Positions 53,376 to 61,078 of a stretch of DNA of 64,000 nt are shown here, piece after piece. Within the stretch, counting starts at the first letter, position 1; every line of letters begins with the position of its first letter. A model generated the notes under the pieces. It did no database searches. It saw only the letters and a list, made by a program, of their open reading frames with translations, and was not told the origin of the DNA. Location: the NCBI GenBank assembly GCA_964015035.1, contig CAXHCA010000005.1:31575-95574 (forward strand). The letters are read 5' to 3'. The stretch is from BQJU01 sp964015035 (lineage in GTDB: Bacteria > Bacteroidota > Bacteroidia > Chitinophagales > Saprospiraceae). The position numbers and the translations under genes are program-made.

Positions 53376-54635
53376 ATGGATTCCCTCACACAGATTACGT
53401 TGGGCGCCGCCGTAGGTGAAGTCGTCCTCGGCCGTAAAGCCGGCAATCGCGCCATGCTTTGGGGCGCCATCGGCGGCACCATTCCCGACCTGGATGTGCT
53501 CGCCAATTTTTCGGCCGACGAAATCAGCGCACTGGCTTTTCACCGAGCCATTACCCATTCTGCCGCCTTTGCCATCGTCGCGCCCATCGCATTGGGGTGG
53601 CTAGTGCATCGCATCTACCAAAGCCGAGAAAATACGGGTTTGCGAAAGCAAATTCCCTGGGATATAGCCAAAGTATGGTTGTTTCTGCTCACCCTGATCG
53701 GGTTGGGCAGTATAGTTATGCCCATTCCCATTGGCACTACGGTGCTTATCGCCCTGACGATTAGTACAGGCATTCTCTTATTCCCGTTGGTCATCTACTG
53801 GCGGGAGCTTTATCGAAAGACGCCCAGTCGCAACGAAAATCCCCACTGGAAGTCCTGGTCGTTGTTGTTTTTCTGGGCCATCTTCACCCATCCGGTACTG
53901 GATTGTTGCACCACCTATGGCACCCAATTCTTCAGGCCCTTTTTCGATTATCGGGTGGCCTTCAGCAATATATCGGTTGTCGATCCCATTTATACGGTAC
54001 CTTTTTTAATCTGTGTTATCATTGCCTCGCGCTACTGGCGGGAGAGAAAGTGGCGTAGGTACATCAATTACCTCGGCATCGGGTTGAGCAGCGCCTATAT
54101 GTTGTTCACCTTCGTCAATAAATGGCAGGTAGATCGCGTATTTGAACAATCCTTGCAGGCCCAGTCCATTCCTTATCATCGCTTTATGACCACGCCGACT
54201 ATTTTTAACAATGTGCTGTGGCAGGGGGTTGCGGAAGGTGATTCTGCTTATTATCAGGCCAGTTATTCCATCTTCGATAACCCGCCTGATATTCCCGTTT
54301 TCACCGTTATTCCGAAAGGCCATGAGTTGCTAAAAGGTCATGAGGAGGAAAGGCATATTAAGATTCTGAAGTGGTTTTCGGATGGCTACTATTGCGTAGA
54401 TCAGCGAGCTGACGGCACCCTGCAATTCAGTGATATGCGTTTTGGTGGCTTTGAAGCCGCGCCCGGCACACGGCCCGATTTTGTATTTAAATTTTACTTG
54501 ACCGAAGAAGATGGCAAATTGCAGGCCGCTCAAAGCAGAGATACACCCGAAAATATGAACGAAGCCTTCGCTTCACTGTGGGACCGGATGATGGGCCACA
54601 AAATACCATCAATACAACAAAGCGAAGGAAAATAA
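53376..54635 (+). CDS. YbcI/DUF457-like membrane-bound metal-dependent hydrolase
   Basis: A 419-residue protein with an N-terminal metal site typical of the YbcI/YdjM family: MDSLTQITLGAAVGE, GGTIPDLDVL and HRAITHSAAF. Six to seven hydrophobic segments follow (about 60-80, 98-120, 122-140, 165-185, 205-225, 230-250) and a C-terminal soluble domain of about 170 residues. Family members are inner-membrane proteins of unclear role, often linked to lipid or cell-surface processing; the specific reaction is unknown. The 3' end abuts a GC-rich element. Confidence 0.8.
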   Translation: MDSLTQITLGAAVGEVVLGRKAGNRAMLWGAIGGTIPDLDVLANFSADEISALAFHRAITHSAAFAIVAPIALGWLVHRIYQSRENTGLRKQIPWDIAKVWLFLLTLIGLGSIVMPIPIGTTVLIALTISTGILLFPLVIYWRELYRKTPSRNENPHWKSWSLLFFWAIFTHPVLDCCTTYGTQFFRPFFDYRVAFSNISVVDPIYTVPFLICVIIASRYWRERKWRRYINYLGIGLSSAYMLFTFVNKWQVDRVFEQSLQAQSIPYHRFMTTPTIFNNVLWQGVAEGDSAYYQASYSIFDNPPDIPVFTVIPKGHELLKGHEEERHIKILKWFSDGYYCVDQRADGTLQFSDMRFGGFEAAPGTRPDFVFKFYLTEEDGKLQAAQSRDTPENMNEAFASLWDRMMGHKIPSIQQSEGK

Positions 54636-54638
54636 TAA

Positions 54639-54758
54639 TTTGGGCGTGCCCCCTCCCAAGGTCGGGGTCGCTACGTTCCATAGCTCTCTCTGTCGAGATC
54701 GGCACTACGTGCCCCCGGCTGGGCCGGGGCTATTGCACATCGCTCACGCAGCGCATCG
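54639..54758 (+). repeat. GC-rich intergenic element, divergent copy 3
   Basis: Starts TTTGGGCGTGCCCCC and contains GGTCGGGGTCGC, matching the start and GGGTCGC step of copies 1 and 2 when read from their TTTGGGCGT end. The interior is different, and similarity is limited to the first part. It fills the gap exactly between the stop of the YbcI-like gene (54633-54635) and the stop of the AIM24 gene (54759-54761). Confidence 0.45.
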
Positions 54759-55559
54759 TTACCAGTTATCGCCATCCAATAAGTCGCCCAGTCCGCCGAG
54801 TACACTACCTTCTCCTTTCGACTTTCCACCGTATTTGCGAGAAGCAGAAACAACTCGATCCGCCAAGCGGCTGAAAGGCAATGATTGAATCCAGACCTTG
54901 CCCGGACCTTCCAAACGGGCATAGAATAACCCTTCACCACCAAATAGCATATTTTTAACTCCTTTGATCATTTCAATATCGTAGTCGACATATTTAGTGA
55001 AGCCCACTAAACAACCGGTATCGACCCGTAACACTTCCCCGATTTGTAGCTCTTTTTCTATGATATTACCACCGGCATGTAAGAAAGCCATGCCATCACC
55101 TTCCACCTTTTGCATGATAAAGCCTTCACCACCAAAGAAGCCACGACCGAGTTTTTTGGAAAATTCAATCCCTACTGAGACACCTTGTGCCGCACAAAGA
55201 AATGCATCCTTCTGACAGATAATCTTGCCTTCGAGGTCACTCAAATCCAGCGGCACAATCCGTCCGGGATAAGGAGATGCAAAGGATACCCTTTTCTTCC
55301 CTTGCCCAACGTGGGTAAAGGCCGTCATAAAAAGACTTTCCCCCGTCAGTAATCGTTTTCCCGCTGAAAAAACCTTCCCCCAAATGCCACCGCCGTCTTG
55401 GCCGCTACCATCACCAAAGATGGTTTTCATTTCCACACCATCGTCCATCATCATAAAGGAACTGGCTTCGGCAATGACCGTCTCATAAGGGTCGAGTTCA
55501 ACTTCTACAAATTGCATTTCTTCTCCATAGATCTGATAATCGATCTCGTGTGCGTTCAT
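54759..55559 (-). CDS. AIM24/TIGR00266 family protein
   Basis: A 266-residue protein of the AIM24 family, a beta-prism fold of unknown biochemical role. Characteristic phrases are VELDPYETVIAEASSFMMMDDG, ESLFMTAFTHVGQGKKRVSFA, PYPGRIVPLDLS, GEGFIMQKVEGDGMAFLHAGG and GEGLFYARLEGPGKVW. A Gly-rich tail ends the protein. No signal peptide or membrane segment is visible, so it is probably cytoplasmic. The 3' end borders a GC-rich element. Confidence 0.9.
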   Translation of the reverse strand: MNAHEIDYQIYGEEMQFVEVELDPYETVIAEASSFMMMDDGVEMKTIFGDGSGQDGGGIWGKVFSAGKRLLTGESLFMTAFTHVGQGKKRVSFASPYPGRIVPLDLSDLEGKIICQKDAFLCAAQGVSVGIEFSKKLGRGFFGGEGFIMQKVEGDGMAFLHAGGNIIEKELQIGEVLRVDTGCLVGFTKYVDYDIEMIKGVKNMLFGGEGLFYARLEGPGKVWIQSLPFSRLADRVVSASRKYGGKSKGEGSVLGGLGDLLDGDNW

Positions 55560-55676
55560 TGTTTATTATGGTTTGAATTAAAGAATACCCCAAATTGAGC
55601 AATTGCCGAAGAAATGCCAAAAAAAATCGACGGAACAACATTTTTTCAACTGAAAAAATGCCTAACCAAAAAATTG

Positions 55677-55866
55677 AATGCATGTTTGGAGATGGTGCTT
55701 TAGCAGCGAAAATTGCAGGTTTGGGGTTCTCCCAAGGCTCATTTTTGAGTACATCTCGGCTCAGCCGAGATGTACTCAAAAATAGCCAAAAAGAGGTTCC
55801 AAATCCCAGTTTTACCGGGACTGAATAGCTTGCCCGAATATACTTCAGGGACTACCTCCAAACGGG
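55677..55866 (-). repeat. Dispersed palindromic element, copy F (long subtype, inverted)
   Basis: Inverted relative to the others: it begins TGCATGTTTGGAG on the plus strand (from about 55679) and ends ACTACCTCCAAACG (near 55864). Read on the minus strand it has the long-subtype stretch (about 24 bases ending TAGTCCC) found in copy A, then CCCGGTAAAACTGGG and TCTCGGCTGAGCCGAGA. Both ends are less perfect than in A. It lies upstream of the TPM-domain gene and behind the AIM24 start. Confidence 0.8.
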
Positions 55867-56021
55867 CCCTGAACCAACCCCGCCAGCTTATGTCCTTTAT
55901 ATACGCCATTTTTTTAATGCTACATACTTAATCTTTCTAAACTGCCTCCCTCGTCTTCTTCGCCTAAACCGTCTCCGCTAAACTACTTCGATTTATTCCC
56001 TGTTTTCCTTATCTTTCCCCA

Positions 56022-57239
56022 ATGAAAAAGACCTTATGGCTTTGCATGTTGGCGGTATTTACGGTCAGCTTGATGGGCCAAACCAGTTATACCCCGGAAA
56101 CGGTTCCGGATCCCAAGCAGAACGGCGGCGGTTACGTCAGCGATCCGGCCAATTATTTGCAACCGGGAGAGGTGCAGCAGCTCAATCAGATGATTGGTAG
56201 CTTGGAGGGAAATTCCACGGCTCAAGTGGCGGTGGTAATCTTGCCATCCATCGGCCAGGAAGTACCAAAAGATTTTGCCACCCGTTTGTTTCAGCGGTGG
56301 GGCATTGGCCAATCGGGAAAGGACAATGGCTTGTTATTGCTGGTAGTGATGGACCAGCGGCGGACTGAATTTGAAACTGGTTACGGTATGGAGGCCGTGT
56401 TACCCGATATCATCTGCTACCGGATTTTGATGGAGGAATTAATCCCCCAATTTCAAGCAGGTAACTACGGCGCCGGCGTGGTGGCCGCCATTGCCCGGGT
56501 GAAGACCCTGTTGGAAAACCCCGAAGTGTTGGCCGAGATTAAAGCCGAATCGGAGCCCAAATATTATCCTTTCTTTGGTCTCAAAATCCCGCCTTGGATC
56601 TATTGGTATGGAGTGATTGCCCTGCTTTTTGGCCTTGGAGTAGTCGTTTGGATCACCGTAACCCTTGCCAATAAAGAAGAATTGTACGACAAGTATCGCC
56701 ATGTGCGCTACGTGCATAGCTTCATCTTCATTATTCTCTTCCCGCTTCCTTATCTGTTGATCTATTTTGGAGTGAAAATGGTCTTGAATCGACTCCGAAA
56801 TCAACCGCGTTTCAGCAAAGTTAATGGCCAGCCGATGCGTAAACTAACTGAAGCCGAAGAGGATGACTATTTGGATAAAGGCCAGATAGCCGAAGAGATG
56901 GTTGGTTCCGTTGATTATGATGTTTGGGTGACGGAAGACTTGGAAGACATCGTCATTTTGCCTTACAAAAAGCGCTTTAGCCAATATTCCACCTGTCCAA
57001 AATGTAAATTCAAGACCTATCATCACGCGCAGACGAGAACCTTGCGTCACGCTACCCAATACAGTACCGGTGAAAAAGAACGGTTGCACGAGTGCAAGAA
57101 CTGCAATTACATGCATCGGCAGCGCATTACCATTCCGCGGATATCCTCTTCCGGTGGAGGATCTGGTGGTGGCAGCGGTGGCGGCGGCGGTTGGGGTGGT
57201 GGTTCCTCTGGTGGCGGCGGTGGCGGTGCTAGTTGGTAA
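56022..57239 (+). CDS. TPM-domain protein with zinc-ribbon-like C-terminus
   Basis: A 405-residue protein with a signal peptide (about 1-20, ending MGQTS) and a TPM (YgcG-like) domain (about 35-175; YVSDPANYLQPGEVQQLN, FATRLFQRWGIGQSGKDNGLLLLV, EFETGYGMEAVLPD). Two hydrophobic segments follow (about 192-215 and 233-255), then a cytoplasmic region with two CxxC pairs (CPKCKF about 327, CKNCNY about 361) that look like a zinc ribbon, and a Gly/Ser-rich tail ending ASW. TPM proteins act in envelope integrity or photosystem repair in other groups; no substrate is indicated here. A TATCTTTC box (56010-56017) lies four bases before the start, so the mRNA may be nearly leaderless. Confidence 0.82.
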   Translation: MKKTLWLCMLAVFTVSLMGQTSYTPETVPDPKQNGGGYVSDPANYLQPGEVQQLNQMIGSLEGNSTAQVAVVILPSIGQEVPKDFATRLFQRWGIGQSGKDNGLLLLVVMDQRRTEFETGYGMEAVLPDIICYRILMEELIPQFQAGNYGAGVVAAIARVKTLLENPEVLAEIKAESEPKYYPFFGLKIPPWIYWYGVIALLFGLGVVVWITVTLANKEELYDKYRHVRYVHSFIFIILFPLPYLLIYFGVKMVLNRLRNQPRFSKVNGQPMRKLTEAEEDDYLDKGQIAEEMVGSVDYDVWVTEDLEDIVILPYKKRFSQYSTCPKCKFKTYHHAQTRTLRHATQYSTGEKERLHECKNCNYMHRQRITIPRISSSGGGSGGGSGGGGGWGGGSSGGGGGGASW

Positions 57240-57275
57240 AAAAGCCCGCGTTTATAGCGGTATTCGATTACTTTG

Positions 57276-57437
57276 GAGCATGTTTGTAGTGGATTCTATT
57301 TGAAAATCAGCAGATTAGGGTTTTGGCTAAGAGGTCAAATATGAGTCTCGGCTGAGAGCAGAGGTGAATATTTTAGCTCAACGCCAGGTTCCTAAAATGT
57401 TGGTTTTCAGCAGGAGCAAGCTCCAAACAAGCACTTA
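57276..57437 (+). repeat. Dispersed palindromic element, copy G (degenerate)
   Basis: Left end GGAGCATGTTTGTAGTGG and right end AGCTCCAAACAAGCACTTA preserve the terminal repeats. Inside, only ATGAGTCTCGGCTGAGAG remains of the core palindrome and the CCGGTAAAACCGG hairpin is gone. The right end supplies part of the TAA stop (57435-57437) of the minus-strand DHFR gene. Confidence 0.6.
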
Positions 57438-57929
57438 GGCTTTCCTTTCGTATTCATTCAGTGAAAAGGCGAAGGCGTGTTGGGCGTCTGCTTCGTGGTA
57501 ATCAGATTTTACTTTTTTCCAAACATTCCAATTGATTGGCGGGAAGAAGGCATCCCCGCTGAAGGTATGGTGTACAATGGTCAGATACAGGTAATTAGCT
57601 TTGTCGATCGTTTGTTCGAAGATCGAGCCTCCACCCAGGATAAAAAACTCTTTTTCATCCTTCAGTTTGGCGAAAGCCTCATCCAGTGTTTTTGCCAGCT
57701 CGCAGTGGTCACACAGTTCCAGTTCTTTTTTAGAGGTGACAATAATATTGCGGTAATTAGAGATCAACGCATCCTCTGCCTGGTAGCTTTTCCTGCCCAT
57801 GATAAATGCTTTTCCGGCCGTCACCTCCCGAAAATTTTTCCAATCATCCGGCAAATGCCATGGCAAGTGATTGTGGTTACCAATCACCCGGTTCTCGCTC
57901 ATTGCCGCAATCAGGGAAATGCGTTGCAT
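57435..57929 (-). CDS. folA: Dihydrofolate reductase
   Basis: A 164-residue DHFR reducing dihydrofolate with NADPH. Key motifs are ISLIAAMSENRVIGNHNHLPWHLPDDWKNF-type start (substrate and NADPH loop), FIMGRKSY, IIVTSKK and FILGGGSIFEQ (NADPH-binding glycines). The start at 57929 fits; an upstream start at 58001 would add 24 residues overlapping the GNAT gene. The 3' end uses a TAA inside a degenerate palindromic element. It lies four bases downstream of the GNAT gene. Confidence 0.93.
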   Translation of the reverse strand: MQRISLIAAMSENRVIGNHNHLPWHLPDDWKNFREVTAGKAFIMGRKSYQAEDALISNYRNIIVTSKKELELCDHCELAKTLDEAFAKLKDEKEFFILGGGSIFEQTIDKANYLYLTIVHHTFSGDAFFPPINWNVWKKVKSDYHEADAQHAFAFSLNEYERKA

Positions 57930-57933
57930 AAAA

Positions 57934-58242
57934 TTATTTAATGTTGATACCCTTTTTGACCAAAGGGAGGTATTCAGGATGTCGCTTAATATATGCAGCA
58001 ATATACGGACAAAGGGGCGTCACTTCCAAACCTTCCGCCTTGGCAAATTCGAGGGCCGTCTTAGCCAGCTGGGCACCAATGCCCTGTCCTTCCAGTGCTG
58101 GCGGCACTTCTGTGTGGGTAAAGATGATGCTTTTTTTGAGCGCAATATATTCGGCTACCGCGGTAAATTGGTCAATGGTCACTTCAAAGCGTTTCCGCTC
58201 CGGGTTGTTGATTACCTTGATGTCAGTTGGCTTAATGGTCAT
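57934..58242 (-). CDS. Small GNAT-family N-acetyltransferase (YjdJ/NATD1-like)
   Basis: A 102-residue compact GNAT-fold protein (NATD1/YjdJ-type). Motif A is seen as HTEVPPALEGQGIGAQLAKTALEFAKAEGL, followed by VTPLCPYIAAYIKRHPEY, which is characteristic of this small subfamily. Such proteins bind acetyl-CoA; their substrates are not settled. It is probably co-transcribed with DHFR, four bases downstream. Confidence 0.87.
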   Translation of the reverse strand: MTIKPTDIKVINNPERKRFEVTIDQFTAVAEYIALKKSIIFTHTEVPPALEGQGIGAQLAKTALEFAKAEGLEVTPLCPYIAAYIKRHPEYLPLVKKGINIK

Positions 58243-58343
58243 GAGTGTGCTTTTAGAAATGGAACAAAAAAAGGAGGAAATTGGTTGGGGCGTGGGGGGG
58301 GCGGTATTGAGTGTGAAGGTTTATTTCAGCGATTGAGTCCATT

Positions 58344-60362
58344 TTACAGGAGGCTTCCTTCCAGATAATTTCTTAAAATTTCACTCTCTACATCACCCAG
58401 TTGATCTTTGATCATTTCCTTGATTAGTTTCCAGTTTTTTGTAGCAACCGCTAAATCCTTGATGAGCGCCAGCATACTTTTGGCTTCTTTGATGGAGGAA
58501 ATGGCCAAGGCGTTATTTTCCAATTTTGAAAGGGTTTGCCAATGGTCAGCAAATTTGGGTGGAAGCGATTGACTTCTATGCTCGAGGGTATAGCGGGCAT
58601 CACTCAAAATGTACCAAACAATATCTCGGTCACGAAGGGTTAATCGCAGCTTTTCGAGGTCAAAATCGACCTGCTGAACGTCCTGGAGATAGATCAATTC
58701 CTCTAGGAGCAGATGAGCGTTGAGGTACAATCCTTTTTCGATTTTTTCTAATTGAGGTAAGTCTTTTTGGAAGGAAATGGCAAGTGTTGTTTTAAATAAC
58801 TGGTCTTTGCTGGCTTTGCTATTACTATTGGCGGCATTAGGCTGCATCCAATCATAGATCTCATCTTCTGAATACCCCTTGTAAAAGAGGCTTAAAGCTA
58901 TTCTCCTGCCCAGTAAAATGAAATATCGGAACTTTGCCAGATGATCCTCTTCGGTTTGCCCGGCAGTATCTTTGATCGTGATGGTGAAGCCGGTTTCTTC
59001 TCTGGGACTAGTTCCTTCGATGCAGTGAGTCACAAATTCAGAAGTTTGCTGATTGATGTTGTCTTCGGTCGTGCGATAATCTAGTGCGAACAGGTGGATT
59101 CTATAGAAGTCAGCGAGAGGCTTAAAGAAGCGTTTGGTTGGTTTATTCCAAGCGGATAGATTAGGTCTACTACGCGCTCTAAAGAAAAAATCGTCGCCTG
59201 CTTCTCTGATTTTCCGGCAGAACAGGTTTAAGGCGCCATCGGAACTCAATATATCATTTTTATATTCAATAGAAATATTGCCCTGGAAATTTCGAGCCAG
59301 ATGAACCAGTAGGCTTTTTGCAGAAGTAACGGAAAAAAGGGCAATTTGATTCGAGTATCCAGTCCGGATTTCTCTGATTAGATCATATCCCTGATAAGGT
59401 TGCCATATTTCAGAATCAGGTTCTTTTAAGCGGATATCACAAACTAATGCGGTAAAGTGATTTACACCGCTATCTTCTTTTAAAAGTTCTAATACTTCTT
59501 TCCCGGAAGTAGTCGTGACATATTGGATGTTATTGCGTTTAAATGCGGCAACAAAAATAGCTGCTACGGGAGGCTCATCTTCCACAAGCAGGACTTTCCA
59601 GGGGGTAAGTAACTTGGGCTGATTAGCTTCATCCTCTTCATCGTAAGGAGCCAAGTTAATAATTTCCGGTGCGAGTTCTTCCACTACTTCATAAAGCGGT
59701 TTCTTTTCTTCCTCAATGTTTTTCTTAAAGAGTAATCTTAGTGCTTGGTGGATTCGCTCAAGTTGGCCTTTTTCTTCGGGTAAAATTTCTTCCAAATTTG
59801 CAAAGTATTGCCGACTGATTTGAGAAACGTGTTTCAATTTCTTTTCATGAGAGATTTTTGTCAATCCATAAAGTTCATTTTTAAAATCATGCATCAGTGA
59901 TCGTACCAGGGCTCTGATGCTTAATAGACTCATATTAATGTCTTCCCATTGCTCCGGCGTTAATTTACCGGCGACAATTTCCTTCTTGTTTTCTTTTGTA
60001 ATTGGAAGGGTTACTACTTTGTGGAACATACTGGCCCGCAAAAGAGAGAACTGAGGATCATTAAAGTAAAAATGACTGGGTGGTTGCAAGGTGGGGAAAT
60101 AGATATAGGCCACCAAGCCATGTCTCCGCAAAACCTTTGCTATCCGGAAACCTCTGTATTGTGTAGGATACCAATCTTGCCAGGTAAGCTCCGGCTGTAT
60201 TATGCAAAGGTTGTATTGTTTTATCTTGTTTTCTTTTAACAGTAGAGAGAGTTCTTTTTCATTTGTGATTAGTGTGGTTTTGGATGCTTGACTAATGACA
60301 TCTATAATTTTTTTGAAGGTATCAAGGTATTGATTAGTACAAATGAGTAACACTTGGTCCAT
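58344..60362 (-). CDS. Multi-domain response-regulator-like protein of a putative phosphorelay operon
   Basis: A 672-residue protein. The first 130 residues read like a receiver-type fold (VLLICTNQYLDTFKKIIDV... LCIIQPEL) without the phosphorylatable Asp. A helical segment with LMHDFKNELYGLTK (His158) resembles a histidine-kinase dimerisation helix. A clear receiver domain lies at about 255-385: acidic pair Glu261/Asp262 (LLVEDEPP), phospho-acceptor Asp309 (LVCDIRL), the Ser/Thr near 346, and Lys368 (EYKND). The remaining 280 residues are unrecognised, helical, with acidic stretches. It is last in a four-gene operon (next upstream gene 8 bases away). It may receive phosphate from the upstream kinase-like protein. 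Function unknown. Confidence 0.65.
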   Translation of the reverse strand: MDQVLLICTNQYLDTFKKIIDVISQASKTTLITNEKELSLLLKENKIKQYNLCIIQPELTWQDWYPTQYRGFRIAKVLRRHGLVAYIYFPTLQPPSHFYFNDPQFSLLRASMFHKVVTLPITKENKKEIVAGKLTPEQWEDINMSLLSIRALVRSLMHDFKNELYGLTKISHEKKLKHVSQISRQYFANLEEILPEEKGQLERIHQALRLLFKKNIEEEKKPLYEVVEELAPEIINLAPYDEEDEANQPKLLTPWKVLLVEDEPPVAAIFVAAFKRNNIQYVTTTSGKEVLELLKEDSGVNHFTALVCDIRLKEPDSEIWQPYQGYDLIREIRTGYSNQIALFSVTSAKSLLVHLARNFQGNISIEYKNDILSSDGALNLFCRKIREAGDDFFFRARSRPNLSAWNKPTKRFFKPLADFYRIHLFALDYRTTEDNINQQTSEFVTHCIEGTSPREETGFTITIKDTAGQTEEDHLAKFRYFILLGRRIALSLFYKGYSEDEIYDWMQPNAANSNSKASKDQLFKTTLAISFQKDLPQLEKIEKGLYLNAHLLLEELIYLQDVQQVDFDLEKLRLTLRDRDIVWYILSDARYTLEHRSQSLPPKFADHWQTLSKLENNALAISSIKEAKSMLALIKDLAVATKNWKLIKEMIKDQLGDVESEILRNYLEGSLL

Positions 60363-60370
60363 ACATACGA

Positions 60371-61078
60371 CTATTTGAAAATCACAGCTGATAGCTTTTT
60401 TAAAGCCTGATTGTATTGTTCATTATCCATGCCAATTGGTGGGGTGTCATTTTTGACCATTTCTTTAACCATTGCTTTGAAATTTGACCACGGTTGCCCA
60501 TATCTTATGAATTTGTTATCATTTTCTTGAAAGAATTTATTCCAGTCAAAGTCTTTTTTGGGAGCGAGCAAAATATCGTGAAAAACATCTGTCAAAAATT
60601 CCAGCTCAGCGCTGTAGTGAGGAGAACATAAAAAACGGGGTGGATTTCCTCCTTTTATTGCAAATTGAATTAAGTCCTGTGATTCCTGAGCATTTAAGGC
60701 ACCAGAGTTTCCCATAATACTTCTTTGAATTTGCAATTCATCTTGGGGCACTCTGGGGTCATTGCCTTCCCCTCCACTATACCATATACGCATTTTACTG
60801 CGTACTAGGGGCATCATGTCAATATCCCCTCCATGGATGAGTGTTAGATCGAAAATCATATTTTGATCAGGGATTTTTTCCCAGATGCCTTTTTCTATTT
60901 CATCACTTTCAATGAGTTTATCCTTGCAATTGAATAGGTAGATTTTGGCATAAGGGCGTAGTGCCTTCACCAGTGCTTTACGGCGAGGACCTTGATTTCC
61001 ATCTACAATAATTACGTTAGGCAATACTTCGCCCAAACCTGAGGATGATTCCGTTTTCATTTTCATCTCCTGCTGCAT
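60371..61078 (-). CDS. Receiver-like (pseudo-receiver) protein of the same operon
   Basis: A 235-residue protein. The N-terminal half resembles a receiver fold: NVIIVDGNQGPRRKALVKAL, then FDLTLIHGGDIDMMPLV with an acidic position in place of the phosphorylation site, and RIWYSGGEG in the strand-4/5 region. The rest is helical with no recognised domain. ATGs at 61078, 61063 and 61057 are possible; the first overlaps the upstream gene by 62 bases. It is followed by the multi-domain gene after 8 bases. Role unknown; it may be a scaffold or regulator in the relay. Confidence 0.55.
   Translation of the reverse strand: MQQEMKMKTESSSGLGEVLPNVIIVDGNQGPRRKALVKALRPYAKIYLFNCKDKLIESDEIEKGIWEKIPDQNMIFDLTLIHGGDIDMMPLVRSKMRIWYSGGEGNDPRVPQDELQIQRSIMGNSGALNAQESQDLIQFAIKGGNPPRFLCSPHYSAELEFLTDVFHDILLAPKKDFDWNKFFQENDNKFIRYGQPWSNFKAMVKEMVKNDTPPIGMDNEQYNQALKKLSAVIFK

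Noticed and set aside
54578..54888. Plus-strand open frames across the gap between the YbcI-like and AIM24 genes
   Set aside because: They overlap the ends of both genes and a GC-rich repeat, and show no family character.
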